DNA from: Clostridiales bacterium
Lineage (GTDB): Bacteria; Bacillota; Clostridia; Lachnospirales; Lachnospiraceae
Reading direction: 5' to 3'
DNA length: 45,913 nt
NCBI GenBank assembly: GCA_021204045.1
Contig: JAJQAA010000038.1
Coordinates: forward strand, 1-45,913
Both the position numbers and the translations under genes were made by a program. The notes under the pieces were generated by a model. That model was not told where the DNA came from and did not search any database. It worked only from the letters and a program-made list of their open reading frames with translations. How positions within the stretch are numbered: the stretch's first letter is position 1; every line of letters begins with the position of its first letter. Positions 26,190 through 35,238 of this stretch are shown here, in pieces.

Positions 26190-26279
26190 CCGCGTCACCT
26201 CCATTTTAATCGCCGATCATCCACACTCATTTCGTCTGCCATTCGCGGACAGAATCGGTCTTCTGTATCTATATAAGCT

Positions 26280-26702
26280 TCATACGTTGACCACCATCGT
26301 GATCGTGGTGCCGACGCCAAGCGTCGTCTCTATCCTCATATCGTCGGTATATTTCTTCATATTCGGCAGGCCCATCCCGGCTCCGAAGCCAAGATTACGC
26401 ACTTCCTCGGGGGCAGTTGACCAGCCTTCCTTCATCGCCAGGTCAATATCCGGGATGCCGGGTCCTACGTCCGCCAGCACCATCTCCACACGCTGCGGCG
26501 TGATCGTCACCGTGATCTCGCCGCCCCGGGCGTGAATCACCATATTGATCTCGCCTTCGTACATGGCAATCGCCACCTTGCGCACAGCTGCCGGGCTGAT
26601 CCCGAGCTGCTTTAATTTTCCTTTTACATCGCTGCTGGCCTCCCCGGCTCTGGTAAAATCATCCGGAGAAACATGGTAATTCAGAACAATCGCGTTATCC
26701 AT
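26280..26702 (-). CDS. GHKL-type ATP-binding protein (RsbW/SpoIIAB-like)
   Basis: 140-residue stand-alone HATPase domain of the anti-sigma-factor serine kinase type. Motifs: N-box MYEGEINMVIHARGG, G1 DVGPGIPD, G2 NLGFGAGMGLPNMKKY, and the final beta strand GVGTTITMVV. No histidine-kinase dimerisation domain and no sensor are present. Proteins of this kind phosphorylate a serine on a partner such as an STAS protein, but no STAS or sigma-factor gene is visible here. Start ATG follows AAGGAGGTG. The gene lies 18 bases after DRTGG and 91 bases before the HydS-like gene. Confidence 0.87.
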   Translation of the reverse strand: MDNAIVLNYHVSPDDFTRAGEASSDVKGKLKQLGISPAAVRKVAIAMYEGEINMVIHARGGEITVTITPQRVEMVLADVGPGIPDIDLAMKEGWSTAPEEVRNLGFGAGMGLPNMKKYTDDMRIETTLGVGTTITMVVNV

Positions 26703-26719
26703 CCGGCCGCACCTCCTTA

Positions 26720-27070
26720 TCAGAACGCGCCGCTCCCCAGGCCCGCCTGATACAGAAGGCCGCAGGAGGAAAACATCCGGTGCCCCGTCTCCATCACAAT
26801 CAGATCCCGCTCTTTCGCGAGCTCAATGATCGCCGGATCCGGCTTCTTGCCGCGCACAAAAACAATACAGACAATATCCAGCATCTCCGCGGTGCGCACG
26901 ACCTGCGGATTGCAAAGGCCCGTCAGCAGCACGGAATGATCCTTCGAAAACGCCAGCACGTCGCTCATCATATCCGAGCCGCAGGCGCTTTTCACCTCAC
27001 GCTCCAGATGCTCCGCGCCGGTCAGTACCCTCGCATCCAGTATCTTCTGTACATCACTGGCTTTCATCAT
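26720..27070 (-). CDS. DRTGG-domain protein, first gene of the leftward hydrogenase operon
   Basis: 116 residues, starting at one of two adjacent ATGs (27070 or 27067), both served by GGGAGGAGTTGAG. It resembles the DRTGG protein at 855-1202: MKASDVQKILDARVLTGAEHL, then ACGSDMMSDVLAF and a C-terminal GHRMFSSCGLLYQAGL. Two cysteines near the C-terminus (SSCGLL and ACGSD) might bind a cofactor or be redox-active. The family's ligand is unknown. It is divergently oriented to hndA. Confidence 0.78.
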   Translation of the reverse strand: MMKASDVQKILDARVLTGAEHLEREVKSACGSDMMSDVLAFSKDHSVLLTGLCNPQVVRTAEMLDIVCIVFVRGKKPDPAIIELAKERDLIVMETGHRMFSSCGLLYQAGLGSGAF

Positions 27071-27124
27071 CTCAACTCCTCCCACCCGCTTATGCGGGCA
27101 AAACCCTATCACGTTCTTTCATCT

Positions 27125-27153
27125 ATGATACGATAGAAAATCTGAATTATCAA
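27125..27153 (-). promoter_or_regulatory. Promoter of the DRTGG-ATPase-HydS-like operon
   Basis: Minus strand: TTGATA (27153-27148), 17-bp spacer, TATCAT (27130-27125), about 55 bases upstream of the DRTGG ATG. The rightward hnd operon probably uses a weaker-looking promoter with TAGAAT at 27212-27217, but I see no convincing -35 there. Confidence 0.5.
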
Positions 27154-27312
27154 GAAGAGAAAATCTTTTTTTGCCAGCGGTCTTTTTGTAGATTTTTTCT
27201 CATCTCTATGTTAGAATACTATGATGTTGGGGTTTCTGTCCCCAATACCGCGGGAATGTGTTTCACCGTTCCCCTACTATACCGCTTTAAAACTACCAGA
27301 GGAGGGAAGGAT

Positions 27313-27807
27313 ATGGCTGCCACAAACCAGGGTGTCGCGTTTCACGGCACACCGAAGCAGGAAGCCGAGCTGAAACAGGCCATCGCAGAATTAAAAGACA
27401 CAAAGGGTGCGCTGATGCCGATCATGCAGAAGGCGCAGGAGATTTACGGCTATCTCCCGATCGAGGTTCAGACCATGATTTCCAACGAGACCGGTATCCC
27501 GCTGGAAAAAATTTATGGTGTTTCCACATTTTACTCACAGTTCGCGCTCCAGCCCAAGAGAAAATATCAGATTTCCGTGTGTCTGGGCACAGCCTGCTAT
27601 GTCAAGGGCTCCGCAGCGATCCTTGGCAAGCTGGAAGAGCTGCTCGGCATTTCCAACGGCGAATGCACGCCGGACGGACGATTTTCGCTGGATTCCTGCC
27701 GCTGCGTGGGCGCCTGCGGACTCGCACCGGTCATGATGGTCAACGGTGAAGTCTACGGCCGTCTTGTCCCTGACGACGTCCCGGCTATCCTCGCAAAATA
27801 TCAATAG
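27313..27807 (+). CDS. hndA: NADH/NADP-linked hydrogenase 2Fe-2S subunit (NuoE/HndA/HydC type)
   Basis: 164-residue thioredoxin-like [2Fe-2S] protein. An N-terminal helical NuoE region (LMPIMQKAQEIYGYLPIEVQ, about residues 34-53) is followed by YGVSTFYSQF and the four cluster Cys: VCLGTACYVKG and DSCRCVGACGLAPV. It passes electrons between the flavin subunit and the hydrogenase. I start it at ATG 27313 because AGAGGAGGGAAGG precedes it; upstream in-frame codons lack this. First gene of a rightward operon with a subunit order matching hndABCD of Desulfovibrio; in acetogens the equivalent is hydC. Confidence 0.93.
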   Translation: MAATNQGVAFHGTPKQEAELKQAIAELKDTKGALMPIMQKAQEIYGYLPIEVQTMISNETGIPLEKIYGVSTFYSQFALQPKRKYQISVCLGTACYVKGSAAILGKLEELLGISNGECTPDGRFSLDSCRCVGACGLAPVMMVNGEVYGRLVPDDVPAILAKYQ

Positions 27808-27810
27808 ACC

Positions 27811-28368
27811 ATGATGACGGAAATTTCCCTGAACATCCTTGATATCGCGGAAAACTCCACGCGCGCCGGCGCTTCGCTGGTGCAGATTTTTGTGGAGACA
27901 GACACGGCGGCCGACCGGCTGACCGTCACGATCGCAGACAACGGGTGCGGCATGACGGCGGAGCAGATCGCGCAGGTGACCGATCCGTTTTTTACCAGCC
28001 GCGATACCCGCAAGGTTGGTCTGGGCGTACCATTTTTCCAGTATGCGGCGGAAAGCACCGGCGGCAGCTTTCACATCGAATCTGAGGTAAACGTCGGTAC
28101 GACCGTGACCGCGGTCTTTGTCCCCTCGCATATCGACTGCATGCCGCTCGGGGACATCAACAGCACGATCCACACGCTGATCGTCTGTCACCCGGGAACG
28201 GATTTTTACTACCGTTATCGCTATGATGACCGCACATTCATGCTGGATACCAGAGAATTCCGCCAGATTCTCGGGGACGTCCCCCTTGATGCCCCGGAAA
28301 TCTCCGACTACATCCGCGACTATCTGGCGGAAAATCAGAAGGAAACCGACGGCGGCGCGGTCTACTAA
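27811..28368 (+). CDS. GHKL-type ATPase within the hnd operon
   Basis: 185-residue stand-alone histidine-kinase-like ATPase: NILDIAENSTRAGASLVQIF (N-box), ADNGCGMTAEQI (G1), TRKVGLGVPFFQYAAESTGG (G2), GTTVTAVF, followed by a ~75-residue C-terminal region (FYYRYRYDDRTF, FRQILGDVPLDAPE) that I do not recognise. It starts 3 bases after hndA without a separate strong ribosome site, so its translation is coupled. It is distinct from the smaller ATPase at 26.3 kb. A role in phosphorylating or sensing for the hydrogenase is inferred from position alone. Confidence 0.87.
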   Translation: MMTEISLNILDIAENSTRAGASLVQIFVETDTAADRLTVTIADNGCGMTAEQIAQVTDPFFTSRDTRKVGLGVPFFQYAAESTGGSFHIESEVNVGTTVTAVFVPSHIDCMPLGDINSTIHTLIVCHPGTDFYYRYRYDDRTFMLDTREFRQILGDVPLDAPEISDYIRDYLAENQKETDGGAVY

Positions 28369-28434
28369 AAACCGCCGGTTCCTGCGCCGGATACGCAGAA
28401 CGCTTTTGTAAATAATTCCATACGGAGGAAACCC

Positions 28435-28812
28435 ATGAAAAGTCTTGAAGAATTAAGAGCCATCCGCGAGCGGATGCAGGGCCAGGTCGGCCTGCGCGCG
28501 GAGGATCACACCCAGACGCGCGTGGTCGTCGGCATGGCCACCTGCGGCATCGCCAGCGGGGCCCGGCCCGTGCTGACGACATTGTCCAATCTTGTACAGG
28601 AAAAAGGGCTGTCCGGCAAAATCGCCGTCACCCAGACCGGGTGCATCGGCCTGTGCCAGTACGAGCCGATCGTCGAGGTGATGGAGCCAGGCAAACCAAA
28701 AGTTACCTACATCAAAATGAACCCGGACAAAGCGGCCGAGATCGTGGAACGCCATCTGATCGGCGGACATATCGTGGAGGACTACACCCTGGCCTCTGCT
28801 GATCTGAAATAA
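28435..28812 (+). CDS. hndB: 2Fe-2S thioredoxin-like hydrogenase subunit (HndB type)
   Basis: 125-residue protein, the same length as HndB of NADP-reducing hydrogenase. After an N-terminal helix (LEELRAIRERMQGQVGL) a thioredoxin-like [2Fe-2S] fold follows: VVVGMATCGIASGARP and VTQTGCIGLCQYEPIVEV supply the cysteines (C-x-C-type spacing). It ends in a helix (AAEIVERHLIGG). It probably transfers electrons to HndC. ATG follows CGGAGG; the next gene begins 15 bases downstream. Confidence 0.9.
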   Translation: MKSLEELRAIRERMQGQVGLRAEDHTQTRVVVGMATCGIASGARPVLTTLSNLVQEKGLSGKIAVTQTGCIGLCQYEPIVEVMEPGKPKVTYIKMNPDKAAEIVERHLIGGHIVEDYTLASADLK

Positions 28813-28827
28813 GGAGGACATAGCAAA

Positions 28828-30615
28828 ATGTATCGTTCACATGTACTGGTCTGCGGCGGCACCGGCTGCACCTCCTCCGGAAGCCCGCGGATCATGGAAG
28901 CATTAAAGGAAGAACTCCAGAAAGCCGGACTCGAAAACGAAGTCTCAGTCGTCCAGACCGGCTGTCACGGTCTCTGCGCCCTCGGCCCGATCATGATCGT
29001 CTATCCGGACGCGGTCTTCTATTCCATGGTCAAGGTAGAGGACATTCCCGAAATCGTGCAGGAGCACCTGCTCAAGGGACGCGTCGTTACCCGCCTGATC
29101 TACCAGGAGACCGTCGCGGAAGACGGCGTCAAGTCTCTTGCAGACACGGATTTTTATAAAAAACAGCACCGCATTGCCCTGCGCAACTGCGGCGTGATCA
29201 ACCCCGAAAACATCGAGGAGTATATCGGCACCGGCGGCTATCAGGCTCTCGGCAAGGTACTCACCGAGATGACGCCCGACGAGGTGATCCAGTGCCTGAT
29301 GGATTCCGGTCTGCGCGGCCGCGGCGGCGCCGGTTTTCCCACCGGCCTCAAATGGAAATTTGCCCGCCAGAACGACGCCGACCAGAAATATGTCTGCTGC
29401 AACGCCGACGAGGGCGACCCCGGCGCGTTCATGGACCGCTCCGTACTGGAAGGCGACCCGCACGCGGTCCTGGAAGCCATGGCGATCGCCGGCTACGCGA
29501 TCGGCGCCAACCAGGGCTACATTTACGTCCGCGCCGAGTACCCGATCGCCGTCGAGCGTCTGCGCATTGCGATCGGCCAGGCCCGCGAGATGGAACTTCT
29601 CGGCAAAGATATTTTCGGCACCGGCTTTGACTTTGACATCGACCTGCGCCTCGGCGCCGGCGCGTTTGTCTGCGGTGAAGAGACCGCGCTGATGACCTCG
29701 ATCGAGGGAAACCGTGGCGAACCGCATCCCCGCCCGCCTTTCCCTGCAGTGAAGGGTCTGTTCGCGAAACCGACGATTTTGAACAACGTCGAGACCTACG
29801 CAAATATCCCGCAGATCATCCTAAACGGGCCGGAATGGTTCGCCTCGATGGGAACGGAGAAATCCAAGGGCACCAAGGTCTTCGCCCTGGGCGGCAAAAT
29901 CAACAACACCGGCCTCGTCGAGATCCCCATGGGCACAACGCTGCGCGAGATCATCGAGGAGATCGGCGGCGGCATCCCCAACGGCAAAAAATTCAAAGCG
30001 GCGCAGACCGGCGGCCCGTCCGGCGGCTGTATCCCGGCCGAGCATTTCGACATCCCGATCGACTACGACAACCTGATTTCGATCGGTTCAATGATGGGCT
30101 CCGGTGGCCTGATCGTCATGGACGAGACCGACTGCATGGTCGATATCGCCAAGTTTTTCCTCGAGTTCACGGTCGAGGAATCCTGCGGTAAATGTACGCC
30201 CTGCCGTATCGGTACCCGGCGCATGCTCGAAATCCTCACCAAGATCACCGAGGGCAAGGCGGAGATGTCCGACCTCGACAAGCTTGAGGAGCTTTGCTAC
30301 TATGTGAAAAACAACTCGCTCTGCGGTCTCGGCCAGACAGCTCCAAACCCGATTCTCTCGACCCTGCGCTATTTCCGCAGCGAGTACGAAGCACATATCA
30401 AAGAAAAACGCTGCCCGGCCGGCGTCTGCAAGGAACTCCTTACCTATCGCATTGACATGGAAAAGTGCCGTGGCTGCACACTCTGCGCCCGCAACTGCCC
30501 GGCAAACGCCATTCAGGGCACCGTGCGCAACCCGCATGTCATCGACACCGAAAAATGCATCAAGTGCGGCGCCTGTATGGACAAATGCAAATTCGGCGCG
30601 GTCTACAAACAGTAA
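28828..30615 (+). CDS. hndC: NAD(P)H-binding flavin hydrogenase subunit (NuoF/HndC/HydB type)
   Basis: 595-residue multi-domain protein. Order: N-terminal 2Fe-2S thioredoxin-like domain (CGGTGCTSSG and QTGCHGLCALGP, residues 1-100); NuoF core with the nucleotide/FMN sites GLRGRGGAGFPTGLKW and CNADEGDPGAFMDR, then SIEGNRGEPHPRPPFP; [4Fe-4S] site ESCGKCTPCRIGTRRM with the distant SLCGLGQ; and a C-terminal double ferredoxin domain (CRGCTLCARNCP, CIKCGACMDKCK). This is the subunit that exchanges electrons with NAD(P)H and in bifurcating enzymes with ferredoxin. Longer than HndC (495) because of the N-terminal domain and ferredoxin tail; typical of HydB of acetogens. Confidence 0.95.
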   Translation: MYRSHVLVCGGTGCTSSGSPRIMEALKEELQKAGLENEVSVVQTGCHGLCALGPIMIVYPDAVFYSMVKVEDIPEIVQEHLLKGRVVTRLIYQETVAEDGVKSLADTDFYKKQHRIALRNCGVINPENIEEYIGTGGYQALGKVLTEMTPDEVIQCLMDSGLRGRGGAGFPTGLKWKFARQNDADQKYVCCNADEGDPGAFMDRSVLEGDPHAVLEAMAIAGYAIGANQGYIYVRAEYPIAVERLRIAIGQAREMELLGKDIFGTGFDFDIDLRLGAGAFVCGEETALMTSIEGNRGEPHPRPPFPAVKGLFAKPTILNNVETYANIPQIILNGPEWFASMGTEKSKGTKVFALGGKINNTGLVEIPMGTTLREIIEEIGGGIPNGKKFKAAQTGGPSGGCIPAEHFDIPIDYDNLISIGSMMGSGGLIVMDETDCMVDIAKFFLEFTVEESCGKCTPCRIGTRRMLEILTKITEGKAEMSDLDKLEELCYYVKNNSLCGLGQTAPNPILSTLRYFRSEYEAHIKEKRCPAGVCKELLTYRIDMEKCRGCTLCARNCPANAIQGTVRNPHVIDTEKCIKCGACMDKCKFGAVYKQ

Positions 30616-30628
30616 GGGAGGGGAGAAG

Positions 30629-32380
30629 ATGGCAAACATTACACTTAAAATCAACGGCATAGAAGTGAGCGCCCCGGCGGGTTCCACGATCCTCGAGGCG
30701 GCGCGGCTGGCCCACATCGAGATCCCGACTCTGTGCTTTTTAAAGGATATCAATGAAATTGGCGCCTGCCGCATGTGCGTGGTCGAAGTAAAAGGCGCGC
30801 GCAGCCTGGTCGCCGCCTGCGTCTATCCGATCGCCGAGGGGATGGAGGTCCGCACCAATACGCCCACCGTTCTCGAATCGCGCAAAAAGACCTTACAGCT
30901 CTTGCTGTCCAACCACAACCGCAGCTGCCTCTCCTGCGTCCGCAGCGGCAACTGTGAGCTGCAGCAGCTTGCGCACCAGCTCGGCGTCGAGGACGAAGCT
31001 CTCTACGACGGCGCGCGCACGCCGTCCGAGATCGACGACAGCGCCGTCCACATGATCCGCGACAACAGCAAGTGCATCCTCTGCCGCCGCTGTGTGGCTG
31101 TCTGCGAAAAATCGCAGGGGATCGGCGTCATCGGCCCGAACATGCGCGGCTTCGCAACGTTCATCGGCTCCCCATTCGGCATGGGACTGGGCGAGACCAG
31201 CTGCGTATCCTGCGGCCAGTGTATCGCGGTTTGCCCGACCGGCGCACTGCAGGAGAAATCGCAGATCGATGAAGTCCTGGAAGCGATCGCCAACCCGGCC
31301 AGGCATGTGATCGTACAGACCGCTCCGGCTGTCCGCGCCGCGCTGGGCGAGGAATTCGGTTATCCGATCGGCACCAACGTTGAAGGCAAAATGGCGGCTG
31401 CGCTGCGACGCATCGGCTTTGACAAGGTGTTCGACACCGATTTTTCCGCGGACTTAACCATCATGGAAGAAGCGCACGAATTTGTCGAGCGCGTGCAGAA
31501 CGGCGGCGTGCTGCCGCTGATCACCTCCTGCTCGCCGGGCTGGATCAAATACTGCGAACACTATTTCCCGGATATGACAGAAAATCTGTCCAGCTGCAAA
31601 TCCCCGCAGCAGATGTTCGGCGCGATCGCCAAATCCTACTACGCCGAAAAGAGCGGACTGAAGCCGGAGGATATCGTCTCCGTCTCCATCATGCCCTGCA
31701 CGGCGAAGAAATTCGAAATTCAGCGCCCGGACGAAGCCGCCAACGGCGTCCCGGACGTCGACTATACACTGACGACACGCGAATTAGCGCGCATGATCCG
31801 CAAGCTCGGCATCCGCTTCACCGAACTGCCCGACGAGGGCTTTGATGCCCCGCTTGGCATTTCCACCGGCGCGGCCGTGATCTTCGGCGCTACCGGCGGC
31901 GTCATGGAGGCCGCACTGCGCACGGCTGTGGAGACGCTGACCGGCGAAGAACTTACGAGCCTTGACTTCCACGACGTCCGCGGCATGCAGGGCATCAAGG
32001 AAGCCTCCTACAACGTCGCGGGTCTTGAAGTAAACGTGGCGGTCGCCTCCGGCCTTGCCAACGCCGGCGAGCTGCTGCGCAAGGTAAAATCCGGCGAAGC
32101 AAACTACCATTTCATCGAGATCATGGGCTGCCCCGGCGGCTGCATCAACGGCGGCGGCCAGCCCCAGCAGCCCGGCTGGGTGCGCAACACGACCGACATC
32201 CGCGCCCTGCGCGCGAAGGTGCTCTACGACTCCGACCGGGACAACCCGATCCGCAAGTCCCACGAGAACCCGGCCATCAAAGAGCTGTACGATACCTACC
32301 TCGGCCAGCCCGGGAGCCCGCTGGCGCACCATCTGCTGCACACGAAGTATGTGAAGCGGACGGTGAATCCGACGTTCTGA
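30629..32380 (+). CDS. hndD: [FeFe]-hydrogenase catalytic subunit (HndD/HydA type, group A)
   Basis: 583 residues (HndD is 585). Order: 2Fe-2S ferredoxin domain (Cys in CFLKDIN, GACRMC), His-ligated cluster in LLSNHNRSCLSCVRSGNC, two [4Fe-4S] motifs (CILCRRCVAVCE, CVSCGQCIAVCP), then the H-cluster domain with L1 ITSCSPGWIKY (about residue 299), L2 IMPCTAKKFE (about 355) and L3 EIMGCPGGCINGGGQP (about 498). It reduces protons or oxidises H2. The L1 motif has Ser where TSCCP is the canonical sequence. Starts at ATG 30629 after GGGAGGGGAG; longer frames to the left lie within hndC. Last gene of the operon before a terminator. Confidence 0.96.
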   Translation: MANITLKINGIEVSAPAGSTILEAARLAHIEIPTLCFLKDINEIGACRMCVVEVKGARSLVAACVYPIAEGMEVRTNTPTVLESRKKTLQLLLSNHNRSCLSCVRSGNCELQQLAHQLGVEDEALYDGARTPSEIDDSAVHMIRDNSKCILCRRCVAVCEKSQGIGVIGPNMRGFATFIGSPFGMGLGETSCVSCGQCIAVCPTGALQEKSQIDEVLEAIANPARHVIVQTAPAVRAALGEEFGYPIGTNVEGKMAAALRRIGFDKVFDTDFSADLTIMEEAHEFVERVQNGGVLPLITSCSPGWIKYCEHYFPDMTENLSSCKSPQQMFGAIAKSYYAEKSGLKPEDIVSVSIMPCTAKKFEIQRPDEAANGVPDVDYTLTTRELARMIRKLGIRFTELPDEGFDAPLGISTGAAVIFGATGGVMEAALRTAVETLTGEELTSLDFHDVRGMQGIKEASYNVAGLEVNVAVASGLANAGELLRKVKSGEANYHFIEIMGCPGGCINGGGQPQQPGWVRNTTDIRALRAKVLYDSDRDNPIRKSHENPAIKELYDTYLGQPGSPLAHHLLHTKYVKRTVNPTF

Positions 32381-32444
32381 GAATAATGAATCTCTTAAAA
32401 ATGATTCTCTCCCAGTTAGAATCTATAATCTGATACGCCATATA

Positions 32445-32478
32445 AAGAAGCCAACCCAACCAACGGAGCTGGCTTCTT
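32445..32478. terminator. Bidirectional terminator between hndD and the aldolase gene
   Basis: Stem AAGAAGCCA/TGGCTTCTT with a 16-base loop; T-rich on the plus strand (TTATTTTTTC) and preceded by A/T on the minus. It separates two convergent operons. Confidence 0.7.
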
Positions 32479-32504
32479 TATTTTTTCAGTGTTCCTGCGC
32501 TTCT

Positions 32505-33389
32505 TTACAGAAAATCCTTCAGCGCTTTTTCCATTTCCACATAAGCCGCCTGATCGAGCGCCTGCAGAGGAGCTCTCATCCTTCCATAGTTTTTCCCTCT
32601 CATATGCTGGGCAGCTTTCACGCGCGCAATAGAATGATCCGGCGTAAGGATTTTGAGCAGATCATCAATCCTTCTCTGAAGCCGGAGCGCCTGCCCGCCA
32701 TTGCCTTCCGAATACGCACGGTACATCGCGACAAATAATTCGGGGAAGGCATTGGCGCACCCGGACACAACGCCGTCGCAGCCCATGCTCAGATAGGGAA
32801 GAATATGACCCTCCATGCCCACCAGGACAGAAAACGAATAGTCCTTGATCCTCACATAATCGGAAATCCTCCCCGCGTCATTCCAGCTGTACTTGATTCC
32901 GATAATATTTTCATATTCTTCCGCGAGTTTTCTGCATACATCCGCAGAAATATCATTGGCGCTGCACTGCGGAATATTATAAATATATATCGGAAAATCC
33001 TTGCCCGCGCAAACAGCCGCAGCCTTGTAATATTCGATCAATTCCTCATCGCTCATGCTGAAAAACGTCGGCGTCACGATCCCGACTCCGTCCGCACCAA
33101 TCTTTTTTGCATGCTCGATCAGACTACAGGTATCGCGCGTCGTCATAGCACCGCATTGGACAAATATGCTGGCTTTCCCCGCAGCGGCCGACACAATGGT
33201 TTCCGCCAGTTTTTTTCGTTCTTCCACGCTCATCAGATGCATTTCCCCGGTCGTCCCGCAAGGATACAGAAATTGAATTCCTTTATCGATCAGAAATTTT
33301 GCAGAATCATATGCGGCATCATAATCCACACAGTCATTATCTGTAAACGGTGTCGTCAGAGCAGCGACAATACCTTTCATACGCTTCAT
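32505..33389 (-). CDS. DapA/NanA-family class I aldolase
   Basis: 294-residue (beta/alpha)8 protein of the dihydrodipicolinate synthase / N-acetylneuraminate lyase family. Family residues: GTTGE in PCGTTGEMHLMSVEER (about 45-60), the Tyr in IYIYNIPQC (about residue 135), and the Schiff-base Lys in IIGIKYSWND (about 164). As such it cleaves or forms a 2-keto acid. Its place downstream of TRAP genes under a GntR regulator suggests cleavage of an imported acid rather than lysine synthesis. NanA, 2-keto-3-deoxy-sugar-acid aldolase and 4-hydroxy-2-oxoglutarate-type activities are all possible. ATG after GGAGGAAAG. Confidence 0.88.
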   Translation of the reverse strand: MKRMKGIVAALTTPFTDNDCVDYDAAYDSAKFLIDKGIQFLYPCGTTGEMHLMSVEERKKLAETIVSAAAGKASIFVQCGAMTTRDTCSLIEHAKKIGADGVGIVTPTFFSMSDEELIEYYKAAAVCAGKDFPIYIYNIPQCSANDISADVCRKLAEEYENIIGIKYSWNDAGRISDYVRIKDYSFSVLVGMEGHILPYLSMGCDGVVSGCANAFPELFVAMYRAYSEGNGGQALRLQRRIDDLLKILTPDHSIARVKAAQHMRGKNYGRMRAPLQALDQAAYVEMEKALKDFL

Positions 33390-33416
33390 TTTTCACTTTC
33401 CTCCAGATTTATTATC

Positions 33417-34703
33417 TTATCCCATCAGAATTTCCGGAATAGCAGTCACAATAGCGGGACAATAGGTAATCAGCAAAAGTACAGCGATCATCAGCGCTAC
33501 CATCGGCAACACTTCCTTAAATACCGATTGCACCGGTACTTTTCCGAGGCTGGCTGAGATAAAGCACAACACTCCATACGGCGGCGTCGTCATACCAATC
33601 ATCATATTGACCACAATCACCACGCCGAAATGGACGAGATCGATTCCCAGAGCCGTCGCGACAGGAAGCACCAACGGCAGGAATACCATCTGCAGCACCT
33701 GCGTATCAAACAGCATTCCCAGAAAAATAAACAGTATATTGACGATAACCAGGAACACATATTTATTGTCGGTCAGGCTGAGGAAGGTATCGCATATCGC
33801 CTTTCCAAGACCGGACAGCGTAACAATGTGCGATAAAACGAACGCCCCTGTTACAATGGCAATGATGGTGCCCGTCTGAGTCACGGTATCCCGCACAGAG
33901 ATCAATAGCTGTTTCGGGGTAATGCACCGATAAGGGCAGATCGATACCAGGATGGACCAGGCAGCCGCCAGCGCTCCTGCTTCCGTCGCCGTGACAACAC
34001 CTGTGTATATTCCGCCAAGAAGGATAACCGGCGTCATCAGTGCCGGAATTGCCTGTATTGTATAGGACCAGAATTCCTTTCGCGTAAAGGCAATGCCTTC
34101 CGGATAATTTCGTTTCTTTGAAATATAGTGGACATAGCCGCTTAAGACCAGGCTAATCAAGAGTGCCGGAATCATCCCTCCCATAAATAACCGCCCGATC
34201 GATACTTCCGCAAACAGCGCGTAAACCACCATCGGAATACTGGGAGGAAATATCGGACCGACAACGGAAGTAGCCGAAGTAATCGCGCTGGAAAACGGGA
34301 CATCATAGCCGTCCTTTTCCATTTCCCGTATTTCCATAATGCCAATCCCGGAAGCGTCAGCCACCGCGGAACCGGTCATTCCGGAAAAAATCAGCGAAAT
34401 CAGAATATTCAGATAGGCAAGCGCGCCTTTCCTGCGGCCGATTAACGCCTTACAGAAGGTAAACATGTGCTCCGTCACCTTGCCGGAATTCATGATATTC
34501 GCGGTAAAAATAAACAGCGGAATCGAAACAAGATTGGAATTTGCCGCCAGGCGGCTCATCGCGATGCTCAGCACCTGACCAATATTCATACCGCTCAGAA
34601 TAAAATACAGAATCGATACGCAGAACATCGTGAGGCTGATCGGCAGACGGATGAGGAAACAAACCATCATCAGGATCAATACGAAAAAAATTATATTATT
34701 CAC
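33417..34703 (-). CDS. dctM: TRAP transporter large permease (DctM), second cassette
   Basis: 428-residue DctM permease with about 12 transmembrane helices. Landmarks: MVCFLIRLPISLTMFCV, VSIPLFIFTANIMNSGKVTE, the IFSGMTGSAVADASGIGIME segment, VVGPIFPPSIPMVVYA and MTTPPYGVLCFISA. I place the start at GTG 34703, directly after AAGGAGGAGCGGA and overlapping the dctQ stop by 8 bases. Sequence differs clearly from the first cassette's DctM, so the two are not a recent duplication. Confidence 0.94.
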   Translation of the reverse strand: MNNIIFFVLILMMVCFLIRLPISLTMFCVSILYFILSGMNIGQVLSIAMSRLAANSNLVSIPLFIFTANIMNSGKVTEHMFTFCKALIGRRKGALAYLNILISLIFSGMTGSAVADASGIGIMEIREMEKDGYDVPFSSAITSATSVVGPIFPPSIPMVVYALFAEVSIGRLFMGGMIPALLISLVLSGYVHYISKKRNYPEGIAFTRKEFWSYTIQAIPALMTPVILLGGIYTGVVTATEAGALAAAWSILVSICPYRCITPKQLLISVRDTVTQTGTIIAIVTGAFVLSHIVTLSGLGKAICDTFLSLTDNKYVFLVIVNILFIFLGMLFDTQVLQMVFLPLVLPVATALGIDLVHFGVVIVVNMMIGMTTPPYGVLCFISASLGKVPVQSVFKEVLPMVALMIAVLLLITYCPAIVTAIPEILMG

Positions 34704-35211
34704 TCCGCTCCTCCTTTCCGCCTCCAAAAATCGAAACAATATCCTTAACGATCAGAAGCACATGATGAAGGATCGTGAGTCCCATAAATATGAGGAATGG
34801 AGCAAAAACCCAGTTGTACGGAAGTTTTAAAATCGAACTTTTGCGTACTTTCATAAAATCCAGATTGCTCACAGCCTTTGGAAACAACATCACAAAGATC
34901 GCGACGACAAACACATTGCCAATCACGCGCATAAGCATCTGCAGTCTGGGCGACACATGATCATACAGAATCGTAAATTGAACATGAGTACCGGAATGGC
35001 TTCCATAAGAGGCCGCGAATATTCCACACCACACAAAAGCCAGCGAATTGAGTTCATACAGCCAGTCAAATGATGATTTCAGCACATACCGGTAGAAGAT
35101 CAATATTATGTAAGAAATAAACAAAAAAATAAAAATCAGGCATGGCAGATAAACTTCCAGAACATCACTTACCGCCTGGTATATTTTCCACAGCGTTTTC
35201 GAACCTCTCAT
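34696..35211 (-). CDS. dctQ: TRAP transporter small permease (DctQ), second cassette
   Basis: 171 residues with four hydrophobic helices (LPCLIFIFLFISYIILIFY; SLAFVWCGIFAASYG). Family features include the WLYELNSLAFVW region and SHSGTHVQFTI. I start it at ATG 35211 after GGGAGTG. A longer frame starting at 35250 would include the strong hairpin at 35239-35275, so it is unlikely. It is separated from dctP by 90 bases. Confidence 0.9.
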   Translation of the reverse strand: MRGSKTLWKIYQAVSDVLEVYLPCLIFIFLFISYIILIFYRYVLKSSFDWLYELNSLAFVWCGIFAASYGSHSGTHVQFTILYDHVSPRLQMLMRVIGNVFVVAIFVMLFPKAVSNLDFMKVRKSSILKLPYNWVFAPFLIFMGLTILHHVLLIVKDIVSIFGGGKEERSE

Positions 35212-35238
35212 AAAAACACTCCCATCGCAAATACAGCA

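Noticed and set aside
26190-26279. 15-codon ORF before the HydS-like gene
   Set aside because: It is short, its stop lies within the ribosome site of the next gene, and the sequence shows no conservation cue.
28945-29727. Long minus-strand frame opposite hndC, and similar frames opposite other hydrogenase genes
   Set aside because: The plus-strand protein carries all the NuoF motifs. The antisense product is Ala/Val/Asp-rich without motifs, so it is a codon-usage shadow.
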